64,000 bases of DNA, taken from positions 909,929-973,928 of the forward strand of contig JADKDE010000002.1 of NCBI GenBank assembly GCA_016718505.1. Direction: 5' to 3'. The stretch's first letter is position 1, and each line of letters opens with the position of its first letter. The translations under genes and the position numbers were made by a program. Source of the stretch: Saprospiraceae bacterium. Lineage in GTDB: Bacteria > Bacteroidota > Bacteroidia > Chitinophagales > Saprospiraceae. Positions 1 to 7,791 of the stretch are shown here, piece after piece. Below the pieces are notes generated by a model. That model saw nothing but the letters and a program-made list of their open reading frames with translations, was not told the DNA's origin and made no database searches.

Positions 1-2
1 GT

Positions 3-1226
3 ATCACGACTTATGGCATTGGACTTGTCGGTTTTGCATTTTTTATTTTGCTGCTACTTGCATCGTGGGTTTCTTATCCTGATGTGGTCCAAGCCCCAAT
101 CGTAATCAATAGATCCAATCCCCCCATCAAGTTGCTTCCTAAGGTTCAGGGACGAATTACTAAAATATATTTTGGAGACAAGTCTTCTGTTAACAAAGGG
201 GATGTATTGGCGTCAATTGAACATGAAGCCAATTTGGAAAATCTCGATGAACTAAAAGCGCTTTTGTCTAAAATTGAAAATTTTGATGATCCTAAGGAAA
301 TATTGGATATAGAGACCATGGAGGACATGCAAGGAGGAGAGCTTCAAGCTGAGGTTTCTGATATTATGCTCCAAATCCAAACTTTACAGCAGGAATTGAA
401 AGAAACCATCGTTTTTAAAAAGATCAAATCTCTAGAGCAAGAAATTGCTCAGACAAAAAAATTGAATCTGTCGATGCAATCTCAGGAAAAGATATTTTCT
501 CAAGAATTGTCTAATATTCAAAAAGATTTTACTAGGGCAAAAAAACTTAACTCTCAAGGTGTCATAAGCAATGCGGATCTTGAAAAATCAGAATCAGCAT
601 TTTTGAGCCAAAAGCGACAACTTGAATCAATGAAATCAGGGCGCTTAACAAATGAAGTAAGAATAGAACAGTTAAACACACAAATCATAACGCTTCAACA
701 AGAAAGACGAACATCTGTAGAAGCGAAATGGAAAAACTTGAAACAAACGGCTCAAAACATGGAATCGAGTTTGTCAAAATGGCAAAATACCTTTCAAATT
801 AAGGCTCCTATATCAGGACAATTGAGCTTTGGAAAAGTATGGTATCTTGAACAATTCATTACGACACAAGACGAGTATTGTGCCATCATTCCAAATCGCA
901 ATGCTGACAAACCATTTGCCTACGGTGAATTGGGTTTTGCTGGTTCAGGTAAAGTTAAAGTTGGGCAAATTTGCAATATAGCATTGGATGGATTTCCAGT
1001 TCAAGAGTATGGATTGATTAAAGGAAAGTTGGCTGAAATAGCCTTGTTGCCAACAAAAGAATCTTATCAGATAAAAATAACACTACCGGATACTTTGATG
1101 ACAACTTACAAGAAAATCATCCCTTTCCGCCCAGAGAGCAAAGGTACTGTCACAATCGTCACTGAAGACAAAAGCATACTCGGACGGATTTTTGACCAAA
1201 TGAGAAATGTTTTGAAGAATAAATAA
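3..1226 (+). CDS. HlyD-family secretion adaptor, 5' end outside window
   Basis: Periplasmic adaptor (membrane fusion protein) of a type I secretion or peptide-export system, linking an inner-membrane ABC transporter to an outer-membrane channel. The reading frame is open to the left edge, so the apparent TTG start at 48 is internal. One membrane helix comes first (GFAFFILLLLASW), then a biotinyl-lipoyl-like half (VQGRITKIYFGDKSSVNKGD), a long coiled coil over roughly residues 85-250, the second lipoyl half (APISGQLSF) and a C-terminal beta-barrel part. That order is typical of HlyD proteins. In Bacteroidota such adaptors usually follow a peptidase-containing bacteriocin ABC transporter, which would lie upstream of the window. 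No substrate peptide is evident next to it. Confidence 0.85.
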   Translation: MTTYGIGLVGFAFFILLLLASWVSYPDVVQAPIVINRSNPPIKLLPKVQGRITKIYFGDKSSVNKGDVLASIEHEANLENLDELKALLSKIENFDDPKEILDIETMEDMQGGELQAEVSDIMLQIQTLQQELKETIVFKKIKSLEQEIAQTKKLNLSMQSQEKIFSQELSNIQKDFTRAKKLNSQGVISNADLEKSESAFLSQKRQLESMKSGRLTNEVRIEQLNTQIITLQQERRTSVEAKWKNLKQTAQNMESSLSKWQNTFQIKAPISGQLSFGKVWYLEQFITTQDEYCAIIPNRNADKPFAYGELGFAGSGKVKVGQICNIALDGFPVQEYGLIKGKLAEIALLPTKESYQIKITLPDTLMTTYKKIIPFRPESKGTVTIVTEDKSILGRIFDQMRNVLKNK

Positions 1227-1444
1227 TTCATTTGGCTTCCAAGACTAAACTTCAAATCTAACACTTACACATAAGGACTCAATTTAATATATTGGTTTGC
1301 GTTTACAAATATTGCGCATAAATTTTGGTGATGTGCAGATCATGCCATATATTTGTTGATGTAGTTGTGCGGAGAATGAATCTTTGTTGGCTCGAAACTT
1401 GAAATTTACTTTAGAATCTATTTTATTCACTCTTTTAAAAAATA

Positions 1445-1750
1445 ATGATGATGGAAATGACCTCGCTTTTGCTCAAAATTCTCTTGGGTTATGCATTACT
1501 CTTTATGTTTTGGCGTCAAGTGTTGATGATCAGAGCTGGACTGAAGAAAGATGCACCTATTAATGGCATTTGGTATATTGGCATCCCTACGGTCGGGACT
1601 TTTTGGGGTCGCATTCAACTAGATTTGTTGACGAGTCTATTTGGCGATTCGTACTTGATATTTGCCTTAAATCTTATTTTACTTTTTGTTGTGGTTTTTG
1701 GTGTTTACACCTTTTGGCGCCGACAGATTGCTGGTTGGGTGCGAGGGTGA
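1445..1750 (+). CDS. Small two-helix membrane protein, unknown function
   Basis: A 101-residue protein with two hydrophobic segments (about residues 7-25 and 70-90) and a short polar stretch between them ending in charged residues, as expected of a small inner-membrane protein. I do not recognise a family. Three ATG codons lie at the start (1445, 1448, 1454); the choice among them is open. It sits alone between the exporter adaptor and a secreted thioredoxin-like gene, in a region rich in short secreted or membrane genes. A second frame over the same DNA is open for 66 codons but lacks any protein-like features. Confidence 0.5.
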   Translation: MMMEMTSLLLKILLGYALLFMFWRQVLMIRAGLKKDAPINGIWYIGIPTVGTFWGRIQLDLLTSLFGDSYLIFALNLILLFVVVFGVYTFWRRQIAGWVRG

Positions 1751-1802
1751 AGTCGTGGTTAGTTACGTAGCTTTTAGGCTTTTTATAATTTGAAATAAAA
1801 TC

Positions 1803-2426
1803 ATGAAACTTGCACATTTGATCATAAGATGGATTGTATTTATCCTTCTTTTTTGTTGTAAATCCTCAATTATTTCTCAAACGATTATTCCCGATGATTT
1901 TTCGGAATATTATCATCGGATTGCTAATTTGCCGAAGGATTCAATGGTTAGGACAGCAAATGGGGTTTTAGTTCCAAAATATTTATTGGACTTGGACTTT
2001 TTAGACGGATGTAAGATACCGATATTTCAAGCAAAAAGCCTCTATGGGAAAGATCTTAATGTGAATTATAATGGCGGGTTAACCCTATTGAATTTTTGGT
2101 TTATCGTATGTACTCCTTGTGTTGATGAAATTCCATTTTTGAACGAATTGCAGAATAAATATCTAGGGAAACTAAATATTGTTTCTATTTGTAGAGACCC
2201 AGAACCTTATATCCTTAATTTTATCGAGAACCATCCTATAAATTATACAATCGTCCCCAATGCAGAAATCCTAATTGACAACCATTTTAGAATGACATGG
2301 GGCTATCCCAAAAATATTCTCGTTAATTCTGATGGAAAAGTGTTGGCGATGACTCGAGGGTTTAAAGGGACAGAAGATGTAAATTATCAAAAAATTGAAA
2401 ATCTGATTGAGCAAAATACGAAGTAA
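1803..2426 (+). CDS. Secreted thioredoxin-like (TlpA/AhpC-TSA) protein
   Basis: Extracytoplasmic thiol-disulfide protein. An N-terminal signal segment (about residues 5-25) is followed by a linker and a thioredoxin fold with the active site FWFIVCTPC (Cys103 and Cys106) and a cis-Pro region in GYPKNILV, so both redox cysteines are present. At 207 residues it is short for the DUF4369-TlpA proteins common in Bacteroidota and lacks their N-terminal domain. It is clearly paralogous to the gene at 9228-9866: both share the LDFLDG segment before the fold, the DFS/DEYY start and the same active-site context. The substrate is unknown. The two copies bracket the secreted-protein island. Confidence 0.8.
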   Translation: MKLAHLIIRWIVFILLFCCKSSIISQTIIPDDFSEYYHRIANLPKDSMVRTANGVLVPKYLLDLDFLDGCKIPIFQAKSLYGKDLNVNYNGGLTLLNFWFIVCTPCVDEIPFLNELQNKYLGKLNIVSICRDPEPYILNFIENHPINYTIVPNAEILIDNHFRMTWGYPKNILVNSDGKVLAMTRGFKGTEDVNYQKIENLIEQNTK

Positions 2427-2535
2427 AAATTCTATTTTATTGACGCGCAAAGAACTTGAGAGTCACCAGCAAACTTTGGTCGGGTGCTGAACTCCTTCCT
2501 ATTAGCGGTGCTCCTTGCGATTAAATTTTGACTTA

Positions 2536-2757
2536 TGAAAAATAAACAACTAATTGCCTATTTATTATTTTTTTCGAGTACAATACCGCGGATGAGCAAT
2601 ATTTTGGATCACAATTTAGAGTAATTGATAATGAATTAAAGCTTAAAAAAATGGTGTATGGGGAGGATTTTGCAGACGAAATTAGGAGCTATTGTAGATT
2701 TCCTTCTTTAGCAAAATATAAAAAAGACAGCAGCGAAAAGGTGATTAAGAAATAGGC
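2536..2757 (+). pseudogene. Short frameshifted secreted-protein remnant
   Basis: An ATG at 2536 opens a signal-peptide-like stretch (MKNKQLIAYLLFF) that stops after about 29 codons. From a run of seven T at about 2568-2574 a neighbouring frame stays open to the TAG at 2757 and reads like coding sequence (YGEDFADEIRSYC, FPSLAKYKK). Restoring one base in the T run would give a single secreted protein of about 70 residues. No family is recognised. It may be a decayed gene or an intact one with a homopolymer sequencing slip. Confidence 0.35.
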
Positions 2758-2872
2758 TAAATGTGACAATGCTTTTGGAAGACAAGTCTTTTATCTTTGT
2801 TTTGAATGCTCAGGCTAGTTCTGGTTAAAATTTATATTCTACTCAAATATTAAATATAATCCTTAGAAATTA

Positions 2873-2893
2873 GTACCCAATTAGGTACCTTTG
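2873..2893 (+). promoter_or_regulatory. Promoter with overlapping palindromic operator
   Basis: The inverted repeat GTACC-N6-GGTAC (2873-2888) overlaps a perfect TAnnTTTG Bacteroidota -7 element (TACCTTTG, 2886-2893), 17 bases before the start of the DUF4160 gene. A dimeric repressor bound here would block the promoter. The HTH-bearing second gene of this operon is the obvious candidate, so autoregulation is inferred. Confidence 0.5.
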
Positions 2894-2910
2894 TATAAAT
2901 TCAAAATACT

Positions 2911-3147
2911 ATGCCTACGATTGATAATTTTCATGGTATAAAAATACATGTTTATAATGGAGAACACCGACCCCCCCACATTCATGCCGTATATAACGAA
3001 TTTGAAGTTTTAGTATCAATTGAAGATGGTGAAATATATGCAGGATATTTGCCTCCAAAACAAATGAAAATGGTTTTAGAGTGGTTGCTGGGAAACTCAA
3101 AATGGGCATTGGGAATTTTTTACGAATTAAATCCAAATTTGCAATGA
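2911..3147 (+). CDS. DUF4160 domain protein
   Basis: A 78-residue protein with the family hallmark EHRPPHIHAVY near the N terminus, followed by the usual acidic strand and a C-terminal helix (KMVLEWLL). DUF4160 proteins are commonly encoded immediately before a DUF2442 gene and are treated as toxin-antitoxin-like pairs, although their biochemical activity is not established. Here the stop overlaps the start of the DUF2442-HTH gene (ATGA at 3144-3147), which implies translational coupling. Transcription probably starts from the promoter-operator at 2873-2893. Confidence 0.8.
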   Translation: MPTIDNFHGIKIHVYNGEHRPPHIHAVYNEFEVLVSIEDGEIYAGYLPPKQMKMVLEWLLGNSKWALGIFYELNPNLQ

Positions 3148-3665
3148 GACAAAATTTAAAAATGCCGAGAATACTTAAAATAAACTGGATAAATGAATTA
3201 GATATTTCTGTTGTTTTTAACAATGGAGAATCGAGAATAATTGATTTTCGAAAAGTATTCAATTCAATTGGTGTGACCGAAGCATCTCCTCCATTTATAC
3301 TTTATGACTTAGCAGAATTTTTAAAAGTTGAAATTCAAGATAATACTTTGTCATGGAATAATGTCGAGCAATACATTACTGGTCGTGATGGGAATAAAAT
3401 CAAAGTACCTTTTGAGATTGGAGCTGATGTTTTACTAATGTATAGCCAACCCGAAAAGGATGAGCTTTCAATAAAAATTGGGCAACTCGTACGACAGGAA
3501 CGTTTAAAGTCTGGATTAACCCAAAAAGATTTAGCAATTAAAAGTGGAACAACTAGGACCTATATTTCACGTATTGAAAATGATAGATCTGATTTAGAAT
3601 TGGCAACTTTAAGAAAAATAATTGAGACTGGATTGGGGAAAAAACTTGAAATATCCATTCGGTAA
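3144..3665 (+). CDS. DUF2442 protein fused to XRE-type HTH domain
   Basis: I take the ATG at 3144 because it overlaps the upstream stop; the frame is open further back, but that part shadows the DUF4160 gene. Residues about 5-90 form a DUF2442 domain (ISVVFNNGESRIIDFRKVF and VPFEIGADVLL). Residues about 105-170 form a classic XRE helix-turn-helix (GLTQKDLAIKSGTTRTYISR). It probably acts as the DNA-binding partner of the DUF4160 protein and as repressor of the operon through the palindrome at 2873-2888. Fusion of DUF2442 with an HTH is a known arrangement in this family. Confidence 0.8.
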   Translation: MRQNLKMPRILKINWINELDISVVFNNGESRIIDFRKVFNSIGVTEASPPFILYDLAEFLKVEIQDNTLSWNNVEQYITGRDGNKIKVPFEIGADVLLMYSQPEKDELSIKIGQLVRQERLKSGLTQKDLAIKSGTTRTYISRIENDRSDLELATLRKIIETGLGKKLEISIR

Positions 3666-3981
3666 ATGGCTTATTTTCCATGAATGCGTCTCTTTTTTGA
3701 TACCATTCTTTGACTTTATTTCTACCCATATTTTAGTTAAAATAATTAGTTTGCCAAATACAACGATTGATATTTTTTGTTTATATTTCGCAATACATTT
3801 AGTACTACTATTTTCATTTTAAGGAATAATGTATCTAAGTATTTTGCTTTAGGAAAGGATAAGGTTTTGTTATCAAAAATTAAAAATATGCAGCAGTCTT
3901 GGCACCCCTTTTTAGTTTTTGGGTCTTAAAATCTCTTTGTTTAAAATAACCAAATTTAAAATACGCAACGACCTTAACAAA
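3666..3981. other. Intergenic stretch with one leader-like repeat element
   Basis: No gene is supported here. The only structure noticed is at about 3865-3929: an ATG at 3888 opens a 13-codon peptide (MQQSWHPFLVFGS). Its start region resembles elements at 9022 and 24512. The short open frame at 3622-3822 overlaps the preceding gene and looks like a shadow. Confidence 0.4.
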
Positions 3982-4443
3982 ATGAATAAATCGAAATCTC
4001 ATAGAATACTTGCCATTGGATGCGTTATTTTATTTGCCTTGAGTTCATTTAAGTTATCTTCTCAGGAGCTCCAAGAATATTATCCACCTCAGTTTCAAGG
4101 AGTTTCAGATAGCACGTACAAACATTATACCCACATGTTGAAGGTTTCATTTCAAGAATTAAAAAGAGATATTAAGTACGATGCAGCAATGAATATGGGA
4201 ATCTATTATTGCCATCTCAAAGTATCTCCAGATATTGTTTGGAATTCTATTCTATATGCAATGAAAATTGATTCCATAGGATGTTGTAAACTTGATTTTA
4301 ATTGGGCCGCAAGGAACAAACTAATAAAGGCCTCGATTACAGCTAAACAATATTTCGAATATCGCAAGATATGTGATACGGTTTTCAAAAGAGTCGATTC
4401 ACTTGTTAATCAAAGAATTGGTCAAAATTCAGCAAAGGGATGA
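3982..4443 (+). CDS. DUF6624 protein copy 1, N-terminal part (frameshifted)
   Basis: N-terminal part of a secreted DUF6624-type protein. The start at 3982 gives a clean signal peptide (residues about 8-27, ending LSSQ); the frame extends 21 codons further upstream without improving it. The body matches the downstream paralog (4949-5872) up to CDTVFKRVDS, after which the frame is lost around 4404-4412 and continues in the frame of the next entry. A single-base indel is the simplest explanation. No slippery heptamer was seen, so programmed frameshifting is unlikely. Its function is unknown. Confidence 0.6.
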   Translation: MNKSKSHRILAIGCVILFALSSFKLSSQELQEYYPPQFQGVSDSTYKHYTHMLKVSFQELKRDIKYDAAMNMGIYYCHLKVSPDIVWNSILYAMKIDSIGCCKLDFNWAARNKLIKASITAKQYFEYRKICDTVFKRVDSLVNQRIGQNSAKG

Positions 4444-4921
4444 GCAAATTCGAGACCATCATACCTATGAAGAAATTAGAACTAACAAAAAGCTGCAAGA
4501 TGAAATGGTCCACTTGGATACTATCAACATGAGACATATTGACGATATCCTCCTTAGATATGGACGATACCCAGGCAAGAAATTGGTCGATGAATTGTCG
4601 GATGTTGTGGCGTCCGTAATCCAGCATTCGCCATATGCGAACCAAGCAAAATACTTACCTTATATAAAAAAAGCAGTTTACGACTATGATTTGAGTTCAG
4701 AGTACCTCGTCGTAATGACAGATCGGATAAAGGTAATAGAAGGAAAACCACAACTTTACGGCTCACAGATCGTGTATGATGAGGAGAAAAAAAAGGAAGT
4801 GTTATATAACTATCAAGGAACAATCCAAGAGGTCGAAAAGAGGCGTGAATCATTGGGATTAATTACATTGAAAAAGTATCTCAGAAACTATTATCCAAAC
4901 ATTGAATATCCAACTAAGTGA
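4373..4921 (+). CDS. DUF6624 domain, C-terminal part of copy 1
   Basis: The true domain begins near 4412, after the shift; codons before that are out-of-frame sequence. It carries the DUF6624 hallmarks: RDEQIR, HLDTINMRHIDDIL, a glycine-proline turn (GRYPGKKLV), IQHSPYANQAKYLPYIKKAV, MTDRIKV and PQLYGSQIVYD. It aligns along its whole length with the tandem copy downstream. DUF6624 proteins are exported in Bacteroidota and have no assigned activity. The conserved His and Asp-Arg motifs hint at a catalytic or ligand-binding site, which is inference. Together with 3982-4443 it makes one gene of about 312 codons. Confidence 0.65.
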   Translation: MIRFSKESIHLLIKELVKIQQRDEQIRDHHTYEEIRTNKKLQDEMVHLDTINMRHIDDILLRYGRYPGKKLVDELSDVVASVIQHSPYANQAKYLPYIKKAVYDYDLSSEYLVVMTDRIKVIEGKPQLYGSQIVYDEEKKKEVLYNYQGTIQEVEKRRESLGLITLKKYLRNYYPNIEYPTK

Positions 4922-4948
4922 TGATAGAGTAAAAAAAATGTAAATGAC

Positions 4949-5872
4949 ATGAATTTCAATTTTAGAGTTTTAATATTTATCATTTTCCTTCCTCTAGTAG
5001 GTTGGGCGCAGAAAGAATCTTTCTATATACCACCGAAGAGTGATTCGATAACCCTAGAACGTTACAATAGGTTTCTAACCCAACTCAAGCATGGCCAAGC
5101 AGAAAAAAACATGTTAAAGTGCTATAACCCGAACTATAATATTGTTTGTGCTTATAGAGAACTTAAAGCACAACAACATGTCATTTATGAAGCGAGCTTG
5201 GATTGTTTGAGATCTGATTCTGTTGGTTGTTGCAAGTTTATGTTTCGGTTAACTGGTGATAATGTTTATGATATATCCTATAGTTTTAAGGATAAAAAAA
5301 CGATAGCATATTTTAGAAAAGTTTGCGATTCGGTCTATAAGCGAATCGACTCAAATTTGATCAGAAAATTAATCAAAATAGAAGAGAGGGATCAGAAAAT
5401 TAGAGGTAAGCATACTCTTGTTGAAATTAATACTAATGACCGACTAAGAGAAGAAATGGTTCATTTGGATACGCTGAATTTAACGGAAATAGATGCAATC
5501 ATTAAAGAATGTGGAGGATACCCAAGCAAAAAATTGGTAGGTGATACGAATAATGACGTTATTTATTTGGTGATATTACATTCACCTTTGAATACCCAAG
5601 AACAGTATTTGCCTTTGATTAGAAAAGCCGTTTTTGCTGGCGAATTGGTTCCAAATTATTTGGCGACTCTCGAGGACCGCATTCTATTTATAAAAAATAA
5701 ACCCCAATTGTATGGCACGCAAATAAGCTACGATAAAGCTAAAAAGCAAGAAGCCTTATACAAATGGGTAGGGACATTAGAAGATTTAGAGAAAAGACGG
5801 GATTTTATGGGCATGGAGCCTTTAAAAAACTATTTGCGAAGATTCAATTTAGAATATCCCCCCAAGCCATGA
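4949..5872 (+). CDS. Secreted DUF6624 domain protein, copy 2
   Basis: An intact 307-residue paralog of the broken gene just upstream (28 bases apart). A signal peptide (residues 1-20, FLPLVGWAQ) is followed by an N-terminal region with a Cys-Cys pair (SVGCCKF) shared with copy 1, then the DUF6624 domain from about residue 150: ERDQKIR, HLDTLNLTEIDAII, GGYPSKKLVGDT, LHSPLNTQEQYLPLIRKAV, LEDRILFIKNKPQLYGTQI. All family motifs are present. Tandem duplication in the same strand suggests recent amplification and diversification of a surface or periplasmic protein. Function is unknown. Confidence 0.75.
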   Translation: MNFNFRVLIFIIFLPLVGWAQKESFYIPPKSDSITLERYNRFLTQLKHGQAEKNMLKCYNPNYNIVCAYRELKAQQHVIYEASLDCLRSDSVGCCKFMFRLTGDNVYDISYSFKDKKTIAYFRKVCDSVYKRIDSNLIRKLIKIEERDQKIRGKHTLVEINTNDRLREEMVHLDTLNLTEIDAIIKECGGYPSKKLVGDTNNDVIYLVILHSPLNTQEQYLPLIRKAVFAGELVPNYLATLEDRILFIKNKPQLYGTQISYDKAKKQEALYKWVGTLEDLEKRRDFMGMEPLKNYLRRFNLEYPPKP

Positions 5873-5976
5873 TTGAAATCCAAAATTTGAGTATATTTAT
5901 TTCTAAAATGATTCGCTACTTATGAGATATATGGCGGTTATGTTTTAAGTTAATTTAAATATTAATTACGCAAACA

Positions 5977-6195
5977 ATGAAAAAACGATTTATACCAAAT
6001 TGCGTGTTTCTAGCCCTGATTTTGGTTTCCATCTCGGGCTGCACTCGCATAAAATTTATAGACAAGGGCAATAACTTTTTGAACGATTATTACTGGAATT
6101 ACTACAATGATAGCTTAAATATAGCCGCTTCGATATATGGTTCTTGTGATAAAAAGACCATTTTAGCAAAATATTTGCCCTATCGAGATAAATAA
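5977..6195 (+). CDS. Lipoprotein, N-terminal part before in-frame stop
   Basis: This encodes a lipoprotein signal peptide with lipobox ISGC (Cys22) and about 50 further residues, ending at a TAA (6193-6195). The same frame continues without another stop, through LLQKINYPLEKSTFLFYAV, into the 6250-7605 reading frame. The two therefore look like one gene of about 542 codons interrupted by a single nonsense codon. Whether that is a real mutation or a base error cannot be told from one sequence. See the next entry for the body of the protein. Confidence 0.55.
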   Translation: MKKRFIPNCVFLALILVSISGCTRIKFIDKGNNFLNDYYWNYYNDSLNIAASIYGSCDKKTILAKYLPYRDK

Positions 6196-6249
6196 TTACT
6201 TCAAAAAATAAATTATCCCCTTGAAAAATCAACTTTCTTATTTTATGCT

Positions 6250-7605
6250 GTGAATACATTTAATGAATGGAACACGACCTATATTTTTGCATATACCCCA
6301 AAACCCGATTTAGATGGTTTTTATCTGGACAGCATAACAGAATACGGTACAGCGAAATATTATTACCAATTAAATAGAAAACAAAACGCCAGCATCACCC
6401 ATATTCCCATGGAAAAAGGGAATTTGTCAATAGTTATACATCATGATCGATTGAAGAGCAAAGAGCCAAAAGAAAATATGTGCTCTAAGCAGGAAGCGGA
6501 ATATGTTGTACGCTTCAATGAACCAAAGAATATGACTATTGAACAGTTATTTCCTAGTTCGTTTCAGATATTAAGCGAACGATTTATTAGATACGAGAGA
6601 CCCAATTATTCCGCATACTCCTTTGTAGAATACAAGAGCTATGAGACATGCCCTATGAGAAAAGGAGAATACCACCAAGCTTTGGCGACATATTTGTCTT
6701 TTGCGGGAGAGAGCCGAAAAGCTCTGGATGAATTTTCAAAGTTGTACGACAAAAAACCCAGTATCTTGAAGGGCAAAGAGATAGCTATCGATTCATTATT
6801 AGCAATAACAAAGCAAGAAAAATTGGTATTGTTCAATGAAGCTCACCACGCTTCCAGTCATCGGTATCTTTTGGGTAGAATGTTGAAGCCACTTTACAAA
6901 GAAGGATTTCGATTTTTAGGGATGGAGGCAATTTTCAACGAAGATAGCCTGAAGTTTTATGGATTTCCGACTTTGGCCAATGGCTTCTATATCCGTGATC
7001 CCGTGATGGGTAACTTAGTGCGCGAAGCTAACCACATGGGTTTTGAGGTTTTTGGTTATGACAGCTTTGATGTTCGAAGAGATAGTTTTCAGGCCATTAA
7101 TATTTATGAAAAATTAAAAACAAATCCTCAATCAAAGGCAATAATACTAGGAGGATATGGGCATATTTCGAGGACGCCAAGTACAATGGGTGGATATCTC
7201 CAAAATAATTTAGGTTTAAAGTATTTATCAATAAATCAATCAAATGGCATTCAGTACAAAGAAAAAAAAGCAAATTCGCTGGTCATCTATGATCCTATAA
7301 GTTTCCGAGACTGTGATTTATATCTTCAAAATAATTTAGAAATAAAAAATAATTGTTTTGACCTACGTAGTTCCAAAAAGGTAAAAATTTCTCTGCCCAA
7401 AAAAAAGCGGTGGAAGACCTTGCTTGTAGTATTCTATCGTCACGAATATGAAAAATCAACCAAGGCAATTCCCACATTGGTGAAAGTCCTCAAACCCAAT
7501 ACTTCTAGCACAAAAATCCATTTATGCAGCGGTGAATATGTTTATTTTATTCAAAATGAGAATGAAAGATTGGTTTCTGAAAACTTGCTGACGGTTAAGG
7601 ATTAA
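6250..7605 (+). CDS. Erythromycin-esterase/ChaN-like fold protein (body of interrupted lipoprotein)
   Basis: The GTG at 6250 is only the first possible restart; codon continuity with 5977-6195 argues that the real start is at 5977. The central region (about residues 180-330) has the pattern of the EreA/ChaN/Tiki clan: LVLFNEAHHASSHRYLLGRM with paired His, then FRFLGMEAIF with a conserved Glu, then a second His in LGGYGHISR. Those are the metal- or substrate-site positions of the clan. The remainder, including a C-terminal beta-rich part after residue 370, is unassigned. It is probably a periplasmic or surface hydrolase. The specific substrate is unknown and macrolide esterase activity is not implied. 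Confidence 0.6.
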   Translation: MNTFNEWNTTYIFAYTPKPDLDGFYLDSITEYGTAKYYYQLNRKQNASITHIPMEKGNLSIVIHHDRLKSKEPKENMCSKQEAEYVVRFNEPKNMTIEQLFPSSFQILSERFIRYERPNYSAYSFVEYKSYETCPMRKGEYHQALATYLSFAGESRKALDEFSKLYDKKPSILKGKEIAIDSLLAITKQEKLVLFNEAHHASSHRYLLGRMLKPLYKEGFRFLGMEAIFNEDSLKFYGFPTLANGFYIRDPVMGNLVREANHMGFEVFGYDSFDVRRDSFQAINIYEKLKTNPQSKAIILGGYGHISRTPSTMGGYLQNNLGLKYLSINQSNGIQYKEKKANSLVIYDPISFRDCDLYLQNNLEIKNNCFDLRSSKKVKISLPKKKRWKTLLVVFYRHEYEKSTKAIPTLVKVLKPNTSSTKIHLCSGEYVYFIQNENERLVSENLLTVKD

Positions 7606-7791
7606 AAATTTGTTGGGTATATTCGGGAGGGGATGTAAAACAGTCATAAATTTAGTCATTGTTTTGCCAGATATTGCTATCAAAGGTGAGGTGCACAAGA
7701 TTTAAAATTTGACTCAAAGTTCGTTTATTTTATTCCAAAGAATTTTGTATTTTTATTGCAAGTAACATTGTTTTGGTTTTAAATTGCAAAC

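Noticed and set aside
4373..4443. Programmed frameshift in the first DUF6624 gene
   Set aside because: There is no slippery heptamer or following pseudoknot, and the tandem copy is encoded in one frame.
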